Source of the DNA: Mesomycoplasma ovipneumoniae
GTDB taxonomy: Bacteria > Bacillota_I > Bacilli_A > Mycoplasmatales > Metamycoplasmataceae
Reading direction: 5' to 3'
Length of the DNA: 64,000 nt
Assembly (NCBI RefSeq): GCF_038095975.1
Contig: NZ_CP146003.1
Coordinates: 434,001 to 498,000, forward strand
A program made the translations under genes and the position numbers. This document shows, piece after piece, positions 1 through 11,178 of the stretch. Every line of letters starts with the position of its first letter. The first letter of the stretch is position 1. The notes under the pieces were generated by a model. The model saw only the letters and a list, made by a program, of their open reading frames with translations. It searched no databases and was not told the origin of the DNA.

Positions 1-49
1 AGTTTTCTATTTGCATTGAGTTTAAATAGTAGTTGTATTTTTTTATGAT
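1..49. repeat. Fragment of the MITE-like element
   Basis: The first 49 bases match the internal part of the mobile element seen at about 40087-40135, in the same orientation as that copy. The match stops where the nadE-like sequence begins, so this is the edge of an element copy, or a recombination product of one, that truncates the nadE duplicate at 50-367. The rest of the element, if present, lies before the window. Confidence 0.75.
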
Positions 50-367
50 TTTGCCAGTCGGTTTTTAAGACTAAACAAATCTTCTAAGTTTTGGAAAGTT
101 GAACTTAAGTTAATTTCCTTAGTGTAAATTTCAAATTTTTTGACTAATTGGTCAATATTAGTTTTTCGCCGCTCATATCACGAATAGGCATAATAAGACC
201 TAAATGCGAATTAGGGAAAGCTTTTTTTCATAAAAATGAAACAAGTACAGAGTCAATCCCGCCAGAAATGCCAAAAATCACACCTTTTTTATTTGCTTTT
301 TTACTTCTTGCCGAATTCATTTTATAATATAATTTATATAATTATTTATTTGTACATTATTTTTCAT
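50..367 (-). pseudogene. Truncated, frameshifted NAD synthetase copy
   Basis: Read on the minus strand from the ATG at 367, this is a near copy of the first ~320 bases of the intact nadE at 16536. One base is lost after codon 22 (the intact copy reads gaagtacaaaaagc, this one gaagtaaaaaagc), which shifts the frame. Small deletions follow around 170-180. The similarity ends at about 50, next to a mobile-element fragment, so the 3' half is missing. The SGG-DS nucleotide-binding stretch is still recognisable out of frame. Not functional as read. Confidence 0.9.
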
Positions 368-459
368 AATTAGAATAATTTCTTGTATGATTATAGTGCA
401 AAATAAATTTTTAGTATAAAATTTCATATAAAATATACAATTTTTCCAGGAGGATATAG

Positions 460-927
460 ATGGCTTATCAAAATGATGCCGCCCAATTATTAGGATCAAC
501 TAAATCATGAGCAAAAATATTATTAATTATTCGTATAGTTAAATTTGCTTTAGGTCTTATAACACTTATTGTATTTATTGCTGGATTTTTTGGTGCTGTA
601 GGTCAGGCCAGCACCGACCCAAAAAATATTGAAAAAGCAGTTTCAACACTTTTAGGATCAGCCTCGGCTACAGTTGTAATGCTTATTTTTTGGGTTATAT
701 TATCATTTGCTTTCTGAATTTTATTAATTATTTCCACTTTTAAATTAAAAGATCTACCAGCACGAATGAACCTAAAAAACGCTCACTTTATTTCAAAGTT
801 TAAGCGAATTTTCGTACTTTCTATTGTTGCAATTTTTATTCCTTTCATTAATATAATTTATCTTATTATGCTTAGATCATTTATTTCAAACTCAGAAAAA
901 GAAATTATTGAAGATTCTCTTGATTAA
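460..927 (+). CDS. Small four-helix membrane protein, copy A
   Basis: A 155-aa protein with two hydrophobic segments near residues 22-50, another near 68-92 and one near 118-140. The start is fixed by a strong AGGAGG at 448-453, seven bases before the ATG. It uses TGA as Trp several times. It is a full-length paralogue of the minus-strand gene at 15975-16442, and the two end alike (residues SEKE-IIEDSLD). I do not recognise a family. It is transcribed divergently from the nadE fragment, exactly as copy B is divergent from the intact nadE, so it came with the inverted duplication. Confidence 0.85.
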
Positions 928-971
928 TTTTTTGTAGTACATAAGACAAAAAATTTTTTTAAAATTAAAAT

Positions 972-995
972 AAAAAGGTGAAATTTCACCTTTTT
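972..995. terminator. Bidirectional terminator between membrane gene and ptsI
   Basis: A perfect palindrome: AAAAAGGTGAAA at 972-983 followed by its reverse complement TTTCACCTTTTT at 984-995. It has A/T runs on both sides and lies between two converging genes, so it can end both transcripts. Confidence 0.85.
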
Positions 996-1019
996 ATTTT
1001 AATTGAATAATATTGGAAA

Positions 1020-2756
1020 TTATTTATGTCTTATTAAATTTAAAGATTCAAGATATTTTACTACTTCACCTTCGGTATCAAATTGCAAGGCTTCATTTGC
1101 AATTTTTACCATTTGTTCGTAATTTAGGTCAGAAATTAGTTTCTTTACTTTTAAAACACTACTTGTTGAAACTGAAAATTCATCAAGACCAAGACCTAAT
1201 AAAAGTGGAACAGCATTGATATCACCGGCCATTTCACCGCACATTCCAATTCATTTTCCGTGTTTATGAGCAGCATCAATTGCCATTTTGATTAATTTTA
1301 AAAGTCCAGGGTTTAAAGTTTGGTATAAATAGGCAACTTTTTCATTCATTCTATCAGCGGCAAAGGAATATTGGATTAAATCGTTAGTTCCAATTGAGAA
1401 AAAGTCAACATATTTTGCAAATTGATCAGCATGAATTGCTGAAATTGGAATTTCAATCATAATTCCAATTTTAATGTCTTCACGTTTTGCAACTTTTGGA
1501 TTTTCTTGACTAACTTCTTGATAAACTTGCTCAAAAATTGCTTTTGCGGCAAAAAATTCATCAAGAGTTGCAACCATTGGAAACATAATTGCTAAATTTC
1601 CAAATTCAGATGCCCGAACTAATGCCCGAAGTTGAGTTTTAAAAATATCGGTTTTGTCAAGTGACAATCGAATTGCACGATATCCTAAAAAAGGATTCAT
1701 TTCTTTTGCAAAATCAAAGTATTTTAAGGTTTTATCACCACCAATATCAAGCGTTCTGACAACAACTTTTTTAGGATTTTGACTTTCAAGTACGGCTTTA
1801 TAGCTAAAAAACTGCTCATCTTCAGTTGGCCAATTTTGGTTATCCATATATAAAAATTCAGAACGGAAAAGACCAATTTCATCAGCATTTACTTTTTTGG
1901 CAGCATATGAATCATCAACTGAACCAATATTTGCAGCAATTACAACTTTTTTTCCGTCAGCACTTTTTGATTCTTTATTTAAATAGTCTTGAAGTTTTGC
2001 TTTTTCATTTTCGTATTCTTGTTTTAAAATTTCAAATTCTTTAATTTCACTTTCACTTGGGTTAAGAATTCCTTGCCCAAGATCACCGTTAATTGCTAAA
2101 ATATCACCAGCTTCAGCCTTTTCAAGGATATCGCCAATACCTAAAATTGCCGGAATTTCCAGACTTCTAGCCATTATTGCAGAGTGAGATGTTTTTGAAC
2201 CAATATTTGTGGCAAAACCTTTAACATATTCATTTAATTGAGCAGTATCAGAAGGCTTTAAATCATCAGCAACAATAATTACATCTTCATCAATCGCGCT
2301 AAGATCAATTATTTCCAAATTTAGGATGTTTTTTATTATTCTTTGTGAAGCATCTTTAATATCAACCGCTCTACCCATTAAATATTCATCACCAGTTTCA
2401 AGTAAAAAATTAGTATGATTTTTGGCTGTTTCTTTTAAGGAATATGCGGCTGAATATCCACTTTTTATCAGATTTATTGTATCATCTTCCAAAACCGGAT
2501 CAGTTGCAATTAAAATATGAGCATCAAGAATTTCAAGTTCATCTTGATTAAGTTTAGTTGCTAATTTTTTAATTTTTTCAATTTGTTCGACAGATTTTCG
2601 CACTCCGTCTTGAAAAATTTTGATTTCAGCATCAATATCAGTTATTTTTGCATCACTAATTTCAATTTTTTGTTCAGTAAGTTTAAAAACTTTTGCTATC
2701 GATATTCCGCTAGAAGCACCAATTCCTTTAAATTTATATGAGCGAAATTTTGACAT
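1020..2756 (-). CDS. ptsI: Phosphoenolpyruvate-protein phosphotransferase (PTS enzyme I)
   Basis: A 578-aa protein, the normal length for enzyme I. It transfers phosphate from PEP to HPr to power sugar uptake by the PTS in the cytoplasm. The phospho-His motif is present as TSHSAIMARS-EIPA, and the PEP-binding barrel follows with GLFRSEFLYM, RTLDIGGDK, GTNDLIQY and the catalytic-Cys motif GMCGEMAGD near the C-terminus. One in-frame TGA (Trp) lies between the HGK and IGMCGE residues, near 1248. The start is supported by GGAGG upstream of the ATG at 2756, and a TATAAT-like box on the minus strand lies at 2794-2789. Its products would also energise any ascorbate PTS that feeds ulaDEF, though no such permease is in the window. 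Confidence 0.97.
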
Positions 2757-2827
2757 TATAGACCTCCGATTTTAAAAAAATTAATTAAATTATAAAATAT
2801 TTTGCCTAAAATACAAATAAATAAATC

Positions 2828-3742
2828 TTATTGACTCAAGAATTTATTAGTTAAGTCTAAAAGTTTATTTTTTTCCCAAATAAATTTAACTAATTTTTCG
2901 CGATCTGCTTGAGTTAATTTGATATCTTTTGTTTTAACTTGTCCAAAAATATCAATTTTTACAGGCAGAGAAAAAAAATCATCCCTAATATTATAAAAAG
3001 ACTCAACTCAGCAATTTAAAAGGTGAAAATTTTGTCTTCGATTTAAAATATCAAGCAAGATTTTGGACAAAATTAGTCCTAAAACTCGACTGTGTGGCGT
3101 CTTTCTAATTAAATTTTCGAGTGTTTCATTGTTTGTTTGGACCACATAATCATCAATTTTGCTGATTTTATCGATGGTAGTATCATTTTTTTCAATATTT
3201 GAGTCAAGCAAAAATGAATGACCATGGTCACCTAATACTAAAAATTCATTATCTTTTGCAATGTTTAAATTTAAATCATTAACAAATAAATTTGCATGCA
3301 TGTTTTCTAAATTAGGTCCAATTCCAAATACTTTTTTGCCAATAAGTCCGCTAGCAAAACTAAAAATTTTACATAAAATTGAATTGTTATAACCTAAAAC
3401 AAAAGCAATTCCGTTAAAATTAGAGTGTCGAACTAAATAACCAATTTTATAAATTTTTTCTGAATTTTCAAGCGCAAGATCAACTAGACTCATTCCAGGA
3501 ACTAAATTTTGGGCTGGATCAATTATCAAAATATTTGCTTTTTCTAAAGAGTCATAATTTTCCATAAATACTTTATTTTTGTATCCGCCCTGTTTTATTA
3601 TTAGATTTAATTCCTTAATAATTTGATTTGTTTTTATAAAATTTTCGTCAATTAGTAAAAAATCAACATCTGTTTTTGCCAAAATCAAGTTATAAATTAA
3701 ATTTATGCTAGTGTTTGTTACTCCGATAAGTCCTATAATCAT
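2828..3742 (-). CDS. Divergent L-lactate/malate dehydrogenase-like protein
   Basis: A 304-aa protein, the usual LDH/MDH length once the TGA at about 3006 is read as Trp. The order of LDH landmarks is kept: an N-terminal Rossmann start, an acidic residue in LLIDE at the NAD-ribose position, a helix like the LDH region before the catalytic loop, GIGPNLEN at the place of GSGTxLDSAR, and DHGHSFLLDS where LDH has the catalytic HG motif. Key residues have changed: the glycine loop reads GVTNTSIN instead of GxGxxG, the conserved Asn-Pro reads Tyr-Asn-Asn, and the substrate Arg of LDSAR is lost. It may bind nucleotide poorly or have a new role. It sits head to head with the ABC operon at 3886. Confidence 0.7.
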
Positions 3743-3885
3743 TTTTTATCCTTTTGTAAAAAATATTTTTTAACAGTTTGTGGTATAATTACTTAGTATT
3801 TAACACAGTCGAGCTTAGACTCTAATTTTAAATTTTCACTATTTTATTATACTATAAATTAGTAGAAAAGTAGAAGAGGTTCGTT

Positions 3886-5661
3886 TTGCTACAAGTCAGA
3901 ACAAACATTTTTAGATCAAATCAATATTTTAAATTTTTATTTAAATTAAGTTTTAAAAAGAAAGCAGTATATGTTTTTATTATTCTTTCTTTTTTAACGA
4001 CAGTAATGTTGTCCTTAATTACAAAATTTTACGCAACTGAAACAAATTTTAGTCTTTTTTCATTTATTACCCTTTTTATAAATCTTTCATTAACAATAAT
4101 TATATCATCCTATATGTTTTTATCTATTTTTAAAGATTTAGCAACTCAAAGTCTTGATATAATTACTTTCACAAAACCATATTCTCGTCACTATTTTATT
4201 GCGACAAAAATCTTGTTTTTAACATTTTTTGGACTTATTTGGTCAGTTTTTATTGATTTTTTACTAATAGGATTTTATTTAATTAATTATTCATTTTTTG
4301 ACCAAGTTAATACACCTTTATTATTTGGTTTTTTATCGCCATTTTTTTCATTTACTATTTTTGGCGGAATTACAGTAATTGTTAGTCACAAATTTAGTTC
4401 AAAATCATCGCTTGCTATCGCTATTTTTTCATTTGCGCCTTTTATTTTAATTGGCTCAACAACAGCTTTTAACTCAACCTCAAGTATTAATAGATTTGCC
4501 GAAATTCTTAATTTAGAACACAATGGTTATGATTCAAAAACAATTGCTGATGTCGAAAAATTTTACTTAAATGACAAGCAAGATCGCTTTTTTATAATTC
4601 CAAAACAAGTTGACAACCCTAATTTTACCGATCGACAAATAAATTACATTCAACAAGCATGAAATGATTCTTCAGCTGCAGCCCAAATCTGGCAAGTAGC
4701 TTCTTATTTATTAATTCCTTATCAATTAATTAATATTTTTGAACCAAAAGACCGTGATGCAATCGAAAATGCTGCCGGAAATCAGGATAGTTTTCTTAAA
4801 AATTACATTTATGCAAACAATTTAGAATCAAAAGAAAAAAATTACCTTCTCTCAACAGTCCCTAGTCTTCAAAGATATAAACTTTCAAATAACCAAGAAG
4901 TAATTTTAGTTCCCGGGGCTCTTAAAAATGATTCGCATTTTGAAGATCTTGAAAATCGAGAAATAATTTATGCTAATGAAGATGCTTCTAATTTTGATAA
5001 AATGCTTCCTCAGGACGCCCAAACTTTTGGACTTACATCTGATCTTGTTGGTAAATTAAAGTGAAATTTAATAAAACAAGTTGTTTCATCTGAAGTTTTT
5101 AGCAAATACGCACGCACCTTTTTTGAAGGCTTTACAGAAGAAAATACCCAAAAAGATATTCTTGAAAAAATTTCAGCGGCAATTTCAACTGATAAAGAAC
5201 TTTTAGATTTAGTTGACGAACAAAGTGTTGTTCTTGCAAAAAATCCTGACATAACACAAATTGAAAACCAAGTTCAGAAAAAAATATATTTGGCTACCTC
5301 ATTGATTTATTGACTTTATTTTAATAAACAAAATAGCTTTGTTCTTAATAGTTTATTAAAAAATGACAAAAATACTTTTGATCCAGCGCCATTTTTTGTC
5401 AAAATTGACCAACAAAATTATCAAATCGGCGGATTTTCATCATTTAGTGCCGAACAAAGACTAGTTGACAACAAAGTGATCAAAAGATTTAATTTAGCAA
5501 AAAGCAACAATTATTTATTCCAACCAGTTTTACAAATTATGGAAATAAAATCTAATCATCACGTTGTAATTAAAAATTTTTACCCGTTGATTTGAGCATT
5601 TATTTCAATAGTTTTAGTTTATTTTATCTTTCGAATTTATACTAGAAAGGATTATAAATAA
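3886..5661 (+). CDS. ABC transporter permease with large extracytoplasmic domain
   Basis: A 591-aa membrane protein: about six hydrophobic helices in residues 20-210, a long hydrophilic region (about 210-560) and a final helix near 565-582 followed by a basic tail. That is the shape of ABC-2-type permeases with an inserted soluble domain. The start chosen is TTG at 3886, seven bases after AGAGG; no ATG fits. The stop overlaps the ATPase start in TAATG (5659-5663), so it is translationally coupled to its ATPase partner. Substrate unknown; two downstream lipoproteins probably belong to the same system. Confidence 0.8.
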
Positions 5662-6377
5662 TGTCAAATTGAGTTTTGGATGTTAAAAATTTAACAAAAA
5701 TCTACCCTAAATCCGAAAAAGGTGCAAAAAATGTCACTTTTAAGGTTAAAAAAAACACAATTCATGCCTTTATTGGCGAAAACGGAGCGGGAAAAACAAC
5801 TGTTATTAAGTGTATTGTCGATGCATACCAAAATTTTACAGGAACAATTCTTATTAATAATTTTTCAAATAAACTGCCAGAAGCAAAAAAATTTATTGGT
5901 TATGTTCCCGAAAATTCAATTTTTCCGCCGGAACTAAATTCATACGAATTTTTGTATGAATTTGGACTAATGTCGAAAATGAACTCTAAGTTAGTAAAGC
6001 AAAAAATTGATTATTATTTAAAACTCTTAAAAATTGAAGATTTAGCAAAATTAAAACCATTTAACTTTTCTTCTGGTCAAAAAAGAAAAATTATGCTTGT
6101 TCAGTCTTTAATTCATGATCCAGAACTAATAATATTTGACGAGCCTTTTTCAAACTTAGACCCTTCAGCGCGAAGTGAATTTTTAGCAATTATTAGAATT
6201 TTGCACAAACAAGGAAAAACAATTTTCCTTTCAAGTCATAATTTGCAAGAAATTGATTCTTTAATTGATAGTTTAACACTAATAAATAAGGGACAAATTT
6301 ACTACTGTGGTCAAAAAACAGAAAATTTACAAAAAATGTACCAAAAATATATACTAAACACGGGGGCTACTAAATAA
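5661..6377 (+). CDS. ABC transporter ATP-binding protein
   Basis: A 238-aa ATPase with Walker A GENGAGKTT, signature FSSGQKRKIML (a degenerate LSGGQ), Walker B LIIFDEPFSNLDP and switch His in LSSHNLQE. It overlaps the permease upstream and the lipoprotein downstream by one base each (TAATG at both junctions), which argues for a single coupled operon from 3886 to 9347. The family resembles the ABC-2 / bacitracin-export type with one ATPase per permease. Substrate not inferable. Confidence 0.92.
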
Positions 6378-8413
6378 TGTTGAAGAAAAAATTACTATTT
6401 TTAGCTACATTGCCAACCTCTTTTTTGTTTATTTCTTGCAGCGGAATTTATAATTTTTATGAATCTCAACCAAAACCCGAGAATAAATCATTGCTTACAA
6501 ATCTTAAATTCCAAGAATTTGTTAATTCAGTTTTTTCTAATAACGAACTTCAAAAAGATGACTATATTTCCAATCAAATTAATCTAAATTTGCCAAAATT
6601 AACTAGCGAATTAAAATATTCTCTTATTTTTTCAAGACCATATTTTAGATTTTTCAAAGATCAATACACCGAAACACGCCAAAATTCGCAATTTACAATT
6701 CATTCATATTTATCAAAAAATTGACTATTTTTACTTGAAAATATTGACAAATTATCTTTTATTTTCAACCCTTATACCGGAAGATTTGTAAAAAATGCTA
6801 ATGAAGAAAAAATAAATTTACTAAAAGATACCAAAATCAAAATTTCAAATAAGAATTTCGATTTTATTAAAATTGATAGAGAAGCTGATCAATTTGATAA
6901 AAATAGCGTTTATTATTTGATTTTTGACAAAAATAAATTTATTAGATTTACTGTTTTTGAAACTAATAATGAATTAAAAACAAAACTTGACTATAATATG
7001 TTTGTGCTTGAAGATCAAATTGCCGATAATTTTTCTTTTGCAAATGCAATTGAAAATTGAGTAAAATCTGAAGAACAAAAGTATTTTAAGGATAAGCTCG
7101 AAACCGCACGAGAAAATCTAACCGATGATTTTAAAGAAAAAAAGTCCGAATTAGAAGACAAAATCGCCAGATTTAAAAGCTCAAGCGGACAATCAAGTTT
7201 TGATTCTGAAGATGAAGAGGACGAAGATGGAGAGAATTTTTGTAGCCCTGATAATTTACAATTTTGTACACCTGAGCAAAAAGCTTTCCTAGAAAAAACA
7301 AATCGTGGTAGAGGATTTACCCGAAACGTTCGTGTCACAAATTTTCAAGACGAACCTGGGGATCAAAATCAAGATCCTAATTTAGAACTTGCTGAACTTG
7401 AAGAAAAGTATAAAAATGATCTTGCAAATCTTGACAACACTGTAAAAAATCAACTATTTAATGAAAAAAATGATCTAACTAGCTCTAATTTTTTCTCAAA
7501 TATTACTACTGATATTTCTACATTTAATTCCCCTTATAAATTTCACAAATATAGTTTATATTCAATAGATTTGGAAAAAGGTAGCGATATTAGCACCAAA
7601 CCTGAAGAACCGTCAAAGAAAAATTCAACTTTTATGGACAATTATTCTAAATTTATTGATGAAAAATTGGACATTAAAATAAAAAATGAAACAGCTGAAG
7701 AATTCAATAATCGCCGTGTTTTTGAGTTTATTTTTCAAACTATTTGACCAAATAATGAAAACAAAAAAGTCCAATTTTTTAATACTTATTATGCAAAAGA
7801 AAACATTGAAAAATTAGAGGCTCAATGAAAAAAAATTCAAGAAAAATTAAATAATACTGATGGCTCAGAATTTGAATCCGCAATTGAAGAATATAAAAAC
7901 TTCGTTGATACAAATTGACTTTTTATTCTTGAAAGACTTGACAAACTTAGACTTGATTTTTATAAATGATACTCATTTCCTGACCAATTTAACGAAGATG
8001 GTAGTATAAAAGTTGCTCATAGCGATGAATTTAAAAAACTTGTTAAAGACCAAGAAGATCTTACCGAGCCTTTTTATTATGCAAATAAATATCTTGAGTC
8101 AATTTCTGAAGGTGACACATCAAGATTTGTAAGTAATTATAAAGATCTTTATATATTAAAGCAAAACACACTAATAAATTTAAGAGTTGATAATTCAGGC
8201 TCTGAGCCAAAAGTAAGTCTAAATCCTTTTGTATATCATTTTCCTAAAACAAAAAATAAAATTTCGGCCAAAGTTCTTACCGAAATTTTCCACCAAGCAC
8301 TTTATCATGCCTCTCAAGAAGCTTATCATGATTTTGAAAATGACTTTGTAAAAAAATTCCGTTATAATTTGCCTGCGCAAATGTTTTTTAAGGAAAAAGA
8401 TGAAAAAAAATAA
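6377..8413 (+). CDS. Large lipoprotein of the ABC operon
   Basis: A 678-aa protein with a lipoprotein signal: a basic start, a hydrophobic run and the lipobox LFISC at about residues 17-21. The mature part is hydrophilic, with a coiled-coil-prone stretch around residues 230-280, a run rich in Asp/Glu near 275-285 and many Trp encoded by TGA. A segment reading KNWLFLLENIDKL aligns with NNWLWLLKNLNSA in the next gene, so the two lipoproteins are probably distant paralogues. The 3' end overlaps the next gene by 14 bases. Likely a surface component working with the permease at 3886; function unknown. Confidence 0.8.
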
Positions 8414-9347
8414 AAAATTACTATTTTCTGTTAACTTATTAACATTTTTATCAGCTGGTTTTTTAGCTAGTTGTGCCCAGCCAACTAATCAGCCAACTAA
8501 TTATCAAGCTAAATACGAAAAATTTGCAAAAAATGATACAGTCCAGGCAGAAAAAGCTGAGCCTTTTTTAGAAAACACTATCATCAATCAGCTTTTAGAT
8601 AAAATTTATGAAAACGCTGACTCAAAAGAGCAATTAATAAACCGAATTTCAACAATAGATTCAGACAACTATTTGAACGATTTAGCCTTTAATTTAAGTT
8701 TTTATAACACAATAAACAACTCACCAAGTGATTCAATAATCGGTGGTTTTGGAAGTCGAAATTCTAACCCTGTTTTGTTTGAAAAAGCGAAATTTAGTGT
8801 TAATGAATTGTTTGAAAACAATTGACTTTGGCTTTTAAAAAATTTGAATTCTGCTGTTTTTGTTCGTGGCCTGGCAAAAATTGACCAATTTCAGCAACAA
8901 AATGATGAACTAAATATCGGTCTTAGAAATGAAGCTTTAAAAAACAGTTTTTATCAACCTACTTCAAATAAATTTATTGACATTGCAATTGTAAAATCGC
9001 CGGGCGAAATTGATCCAAAGACAAATATTGAAACTAAAAATTATCAAGTTTTTCTTTTAAATCAAGATAATTTTATTTTTAATATAACTATTAAAAAAGA
9101 ACTTAAAAACCAAAAAATGCTTAATTTAGAAGCAACTTTAAGTCCTTGACTTCAAATTTACCCTAAATTTATCGGCCAAAAAACTGAAAAATTCCCACTA
9201 CAAGAATATGCAAGAATTACTACAAACTATCGAAGCGGCGTTGCAGGAGTTAGCGTTCCTCTTGTTGAAAAGCTAATTTTTGAAGAAAATCTTGGCGGAA
9301 ATGTTTTATATTATACTCTGGTCGATTCCCAAAAAAAAGTAAGTTAG
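8400..9347 (+). CDS. Second lipoprotein of the ABC operon
   Basis: A 315-aa lipoprotein with lipobox FLASC (Cys at about residue 25). It starts inside the end of the preceding lipoprotein gene, 14 bases before that gene stops, so it is co-transcribed. It shares the aromatic NNWLWLLKNL motif with its neighbour, suggesting a shared fold. No enzyme motif seen. A promoter for an unrelated gene follows at 9395, so this is the end of the operon. Confidence 0.8.
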
Positions 9348-9394
9348 TTTATTAAAAAAATTTTATTTTTTTATTGGTTTTTTTTATTTTCATG

Positions 9395-9400
9395 TATAAT
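9395..9400 (+). promoter_or_regulatory. Extended -10 promoter for the TM2-like gene
   Basis: TATAAT preceded by ATG, an extended -10 form. It lies about 80 bases before the ATG at 9482 and just after a T-rich stretch. A good RBS (AAGGAG) follows at about 9472-9477. Confidence 0.65.
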
Positions 9401-9481
9401 TTTAAATCGATAGATAAAATTAATTTTTAGATTCTTTCAAGAAATATAAAAATACCTAATTTTTTAAAAAAAGGAGTAAAA

Positions 9482-10366
9482 ATGGCATATTTAGACAAAA
9501 AAAGGAAAGATGGCTTATTGCAAAGCGACGCATTTTACAATGAGCTTTTTCTTGGTTTGTTTGGATTTGGTTTTTGGTATTTGGGTAGAATAAGTCTAGC
9601 AATTATTAGATTTACCTTTACTCTCGTTGGTCTTTTAATGATTTTCATTTCGCAAATGATGTATTTAGGATCAACTGCCCAAGACGAAATTGCAAGAGAT
9701 GTCCAAATTTTGACAATCACAGGTGGTGTAATTCTTGGTCTTTCTGTAATTTGAAACATAATCACCTTAATTATGATTTTCACCGCTGATCTTCGAGATG
9801 GAAAAAGTGTTAAAATTGTTCACTGAGGAACAGAAGTTGAAGATAACCCTGAATTAGAAAACGAATTTGACAATCCTCCTGTTGAACAACCTGAACCTGT
9901 AAGTGTTGCACCAATGGAGGCAGAACCTGCTTTTGATGAACCATTAGATCTACAAGTTCAAACAACTGAAGAAGAATATGTAGAACCAGAAGAACCTGTT
10001 TTTGTACAGCCTGAACCTGAAATTTATGTTGAGCCAGAGCCAGTTTATGAAGAACCTGTTTTTGAGCCAACTTACTACGAAGCACCAGCTGAACCAGTTT
10101 ATGTTGAACCACAAGTAGAAATAGAACCAGAACCTGTTGTTAATTTAGAAGAAAATCTTGATATTGCAAGACAAATTGAAATTATTAATGCTGAACAAGT
10201 TCAAGCAAGCCAATTAAACATTGTTCACGAAATGGAAATTCCTGTTGACTTACACAATTTAAAACACATTCATCACACTACATTTACCATTGAAGAAATT
10301 GAGAGTGGAATTGTTGATGAGCACTTTGAAATTCGTGGACAACATGATATCAATTGCCATTCATAA
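9482..10366 (+). CDS. TM2-like membrane protein with acidic Pro/Glu-rich tail
   Basis: A 294-aa protein. Residues 15-60 resemble a TM2 domain (LFLGLFGFGFWYLGR, compare the GxxGxHRFYLG core), and a further hydrophobic segment lies near 75-100. Residues about 115-225 are an acidic, proline-rich region with repeated EPVYEEP, EPEP and YVEP units. The last 70 residues are His/Glu-rich and not repetitive. Acidic proline-rich regions of this sort are typical of mycoplasma cytoskeletal or attachment-organelle proteins, but the family itself is not recognised. Monocistronic from its own promoter. Confidence 0.75.
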
Positions 10367-10399
10367 AAAAAATAATTAAAAATAGTTATCTATTTTAAT

Positions 10400-11005
10400 A
10401 TGCGATTAAGAAATATTCCCGATGCACTTGAAAGAATTCAAAAACATAATTTACTAGTCGAAAATCCAATATTTGTTGATGATTCTTGAATAATAGAAGT
10501 AGGAATGGGTAAAGGGCAAATGATTACAAAACTTGCTTTTGAAAATCCTTCTAAAAAGTTTTTAGGTGTTGAAAAATTTCCCTCTGCTGCTGTTAAATCG
10601 TTAAAATATGTTGATACTTATAATTTAAAAAATTTTTCCATCATTATTTGTGATGCAAAAAATTTATTGTCAATGTTGAACGGAAAAGTAAGTCAGCTAT
10701 GGCTTACTTTTCCTGATCCTTGGCCAAAGAAAAAACACTATAAGCGTAGACTTACTTACAAACTTTTTCTTGATATTTATAAAGAAATACTAACAAAAAA
10801 CGGTATTCTAAAATTAAAAACAGATAACCAAAAATTTTTCCAATACTCTTTAGAATCCTTAGAACAAAATGGTTGAAAAATAATCTACCAGACTAATGAT
10901 TTATTAAATTCTTCCCGCGTTAGCGAAAATGTTATGACTTCCTATGAAGAAAAATGAGTTGGACTTGGTTATAAAATCCAGTATTTAGAAGCCACTTTTA
11001 ATTAG
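10400..11005 (+). CDS. trmB: tRNA (guanine-N7-)-methyltransferase
   Basis: A 201-aa protein of the TrmB family, which makes m7G46 in tRNA using S-adenosylmethionine. Visible motifs are the SAM loop EVGMGKGQ, the acidic GVEKF, and the hallmark FPDPWPKKKHYKRR. The C-terminal TSYEEKW is the family's end motif. Length is normal. It starts 34 bases after the TM2-like gene, so read-through from the 9395 promoter is likely. Confidence 0.95.
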
Positions 11006-11113
11006 AACAGTATTTTTCTAATATTTTTTAGATTACTTTTTTATCAAATTAGTGCATTAATTGAAGATAACTTTTTTTTATATTTATTTTTCAAAAAAAT
11101 ATAGTTTTTAGGC

Positions 11114-11119
11114 TATAAT
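11114..11119 (+). promoter_or_regulatory. -10 box for leucyl aminopeptidase
   Basis: TATAAT within GGCTATAATT, 60 bases before the aminopeptidase ATG and after the end of trmB at 11005. No clear -35, as is usual in mycoplasmas. Confidence 0.55.
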
Positions 11120-11178
11120 TTCTATAACAAAACTTTTAAGCTATATATAATTAAATTAGTAAGGCTCACATATTTAAA

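Larger units (their letters stand above)
50..982. repeat. Left arm of ~930-bp inverted duplication
   Basis: The reverse complement of this stretch matches 15921-16855 base for base over long runs. It covers the 5' part of nadE, the spacer between the divergent genes, the whole 155-aa membrane-protein gene and the T/A-rich tail up to the hairpin at 972-995. The arms are inverted and enclose about 14.9 kb. Their divergence (several substitutions and small indels) shows the duplication is not very recent. Confidence 0.9.

Noticed and set aside
1013-2044. Plus-strand ORFs over ptsI (1013-1219 and 1826-2044)
   Set aside because: Shadows of ptsI on the opposite strand; no ribosome site and low-complexity translation.
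9810-10112. Minus-strand 100-codon ORF rich in Gln/Leu/Val
   Set aside because: It is the antisense of the Pro/Glu repeat region of the TM2-like gene; the composition follows from that repeat.
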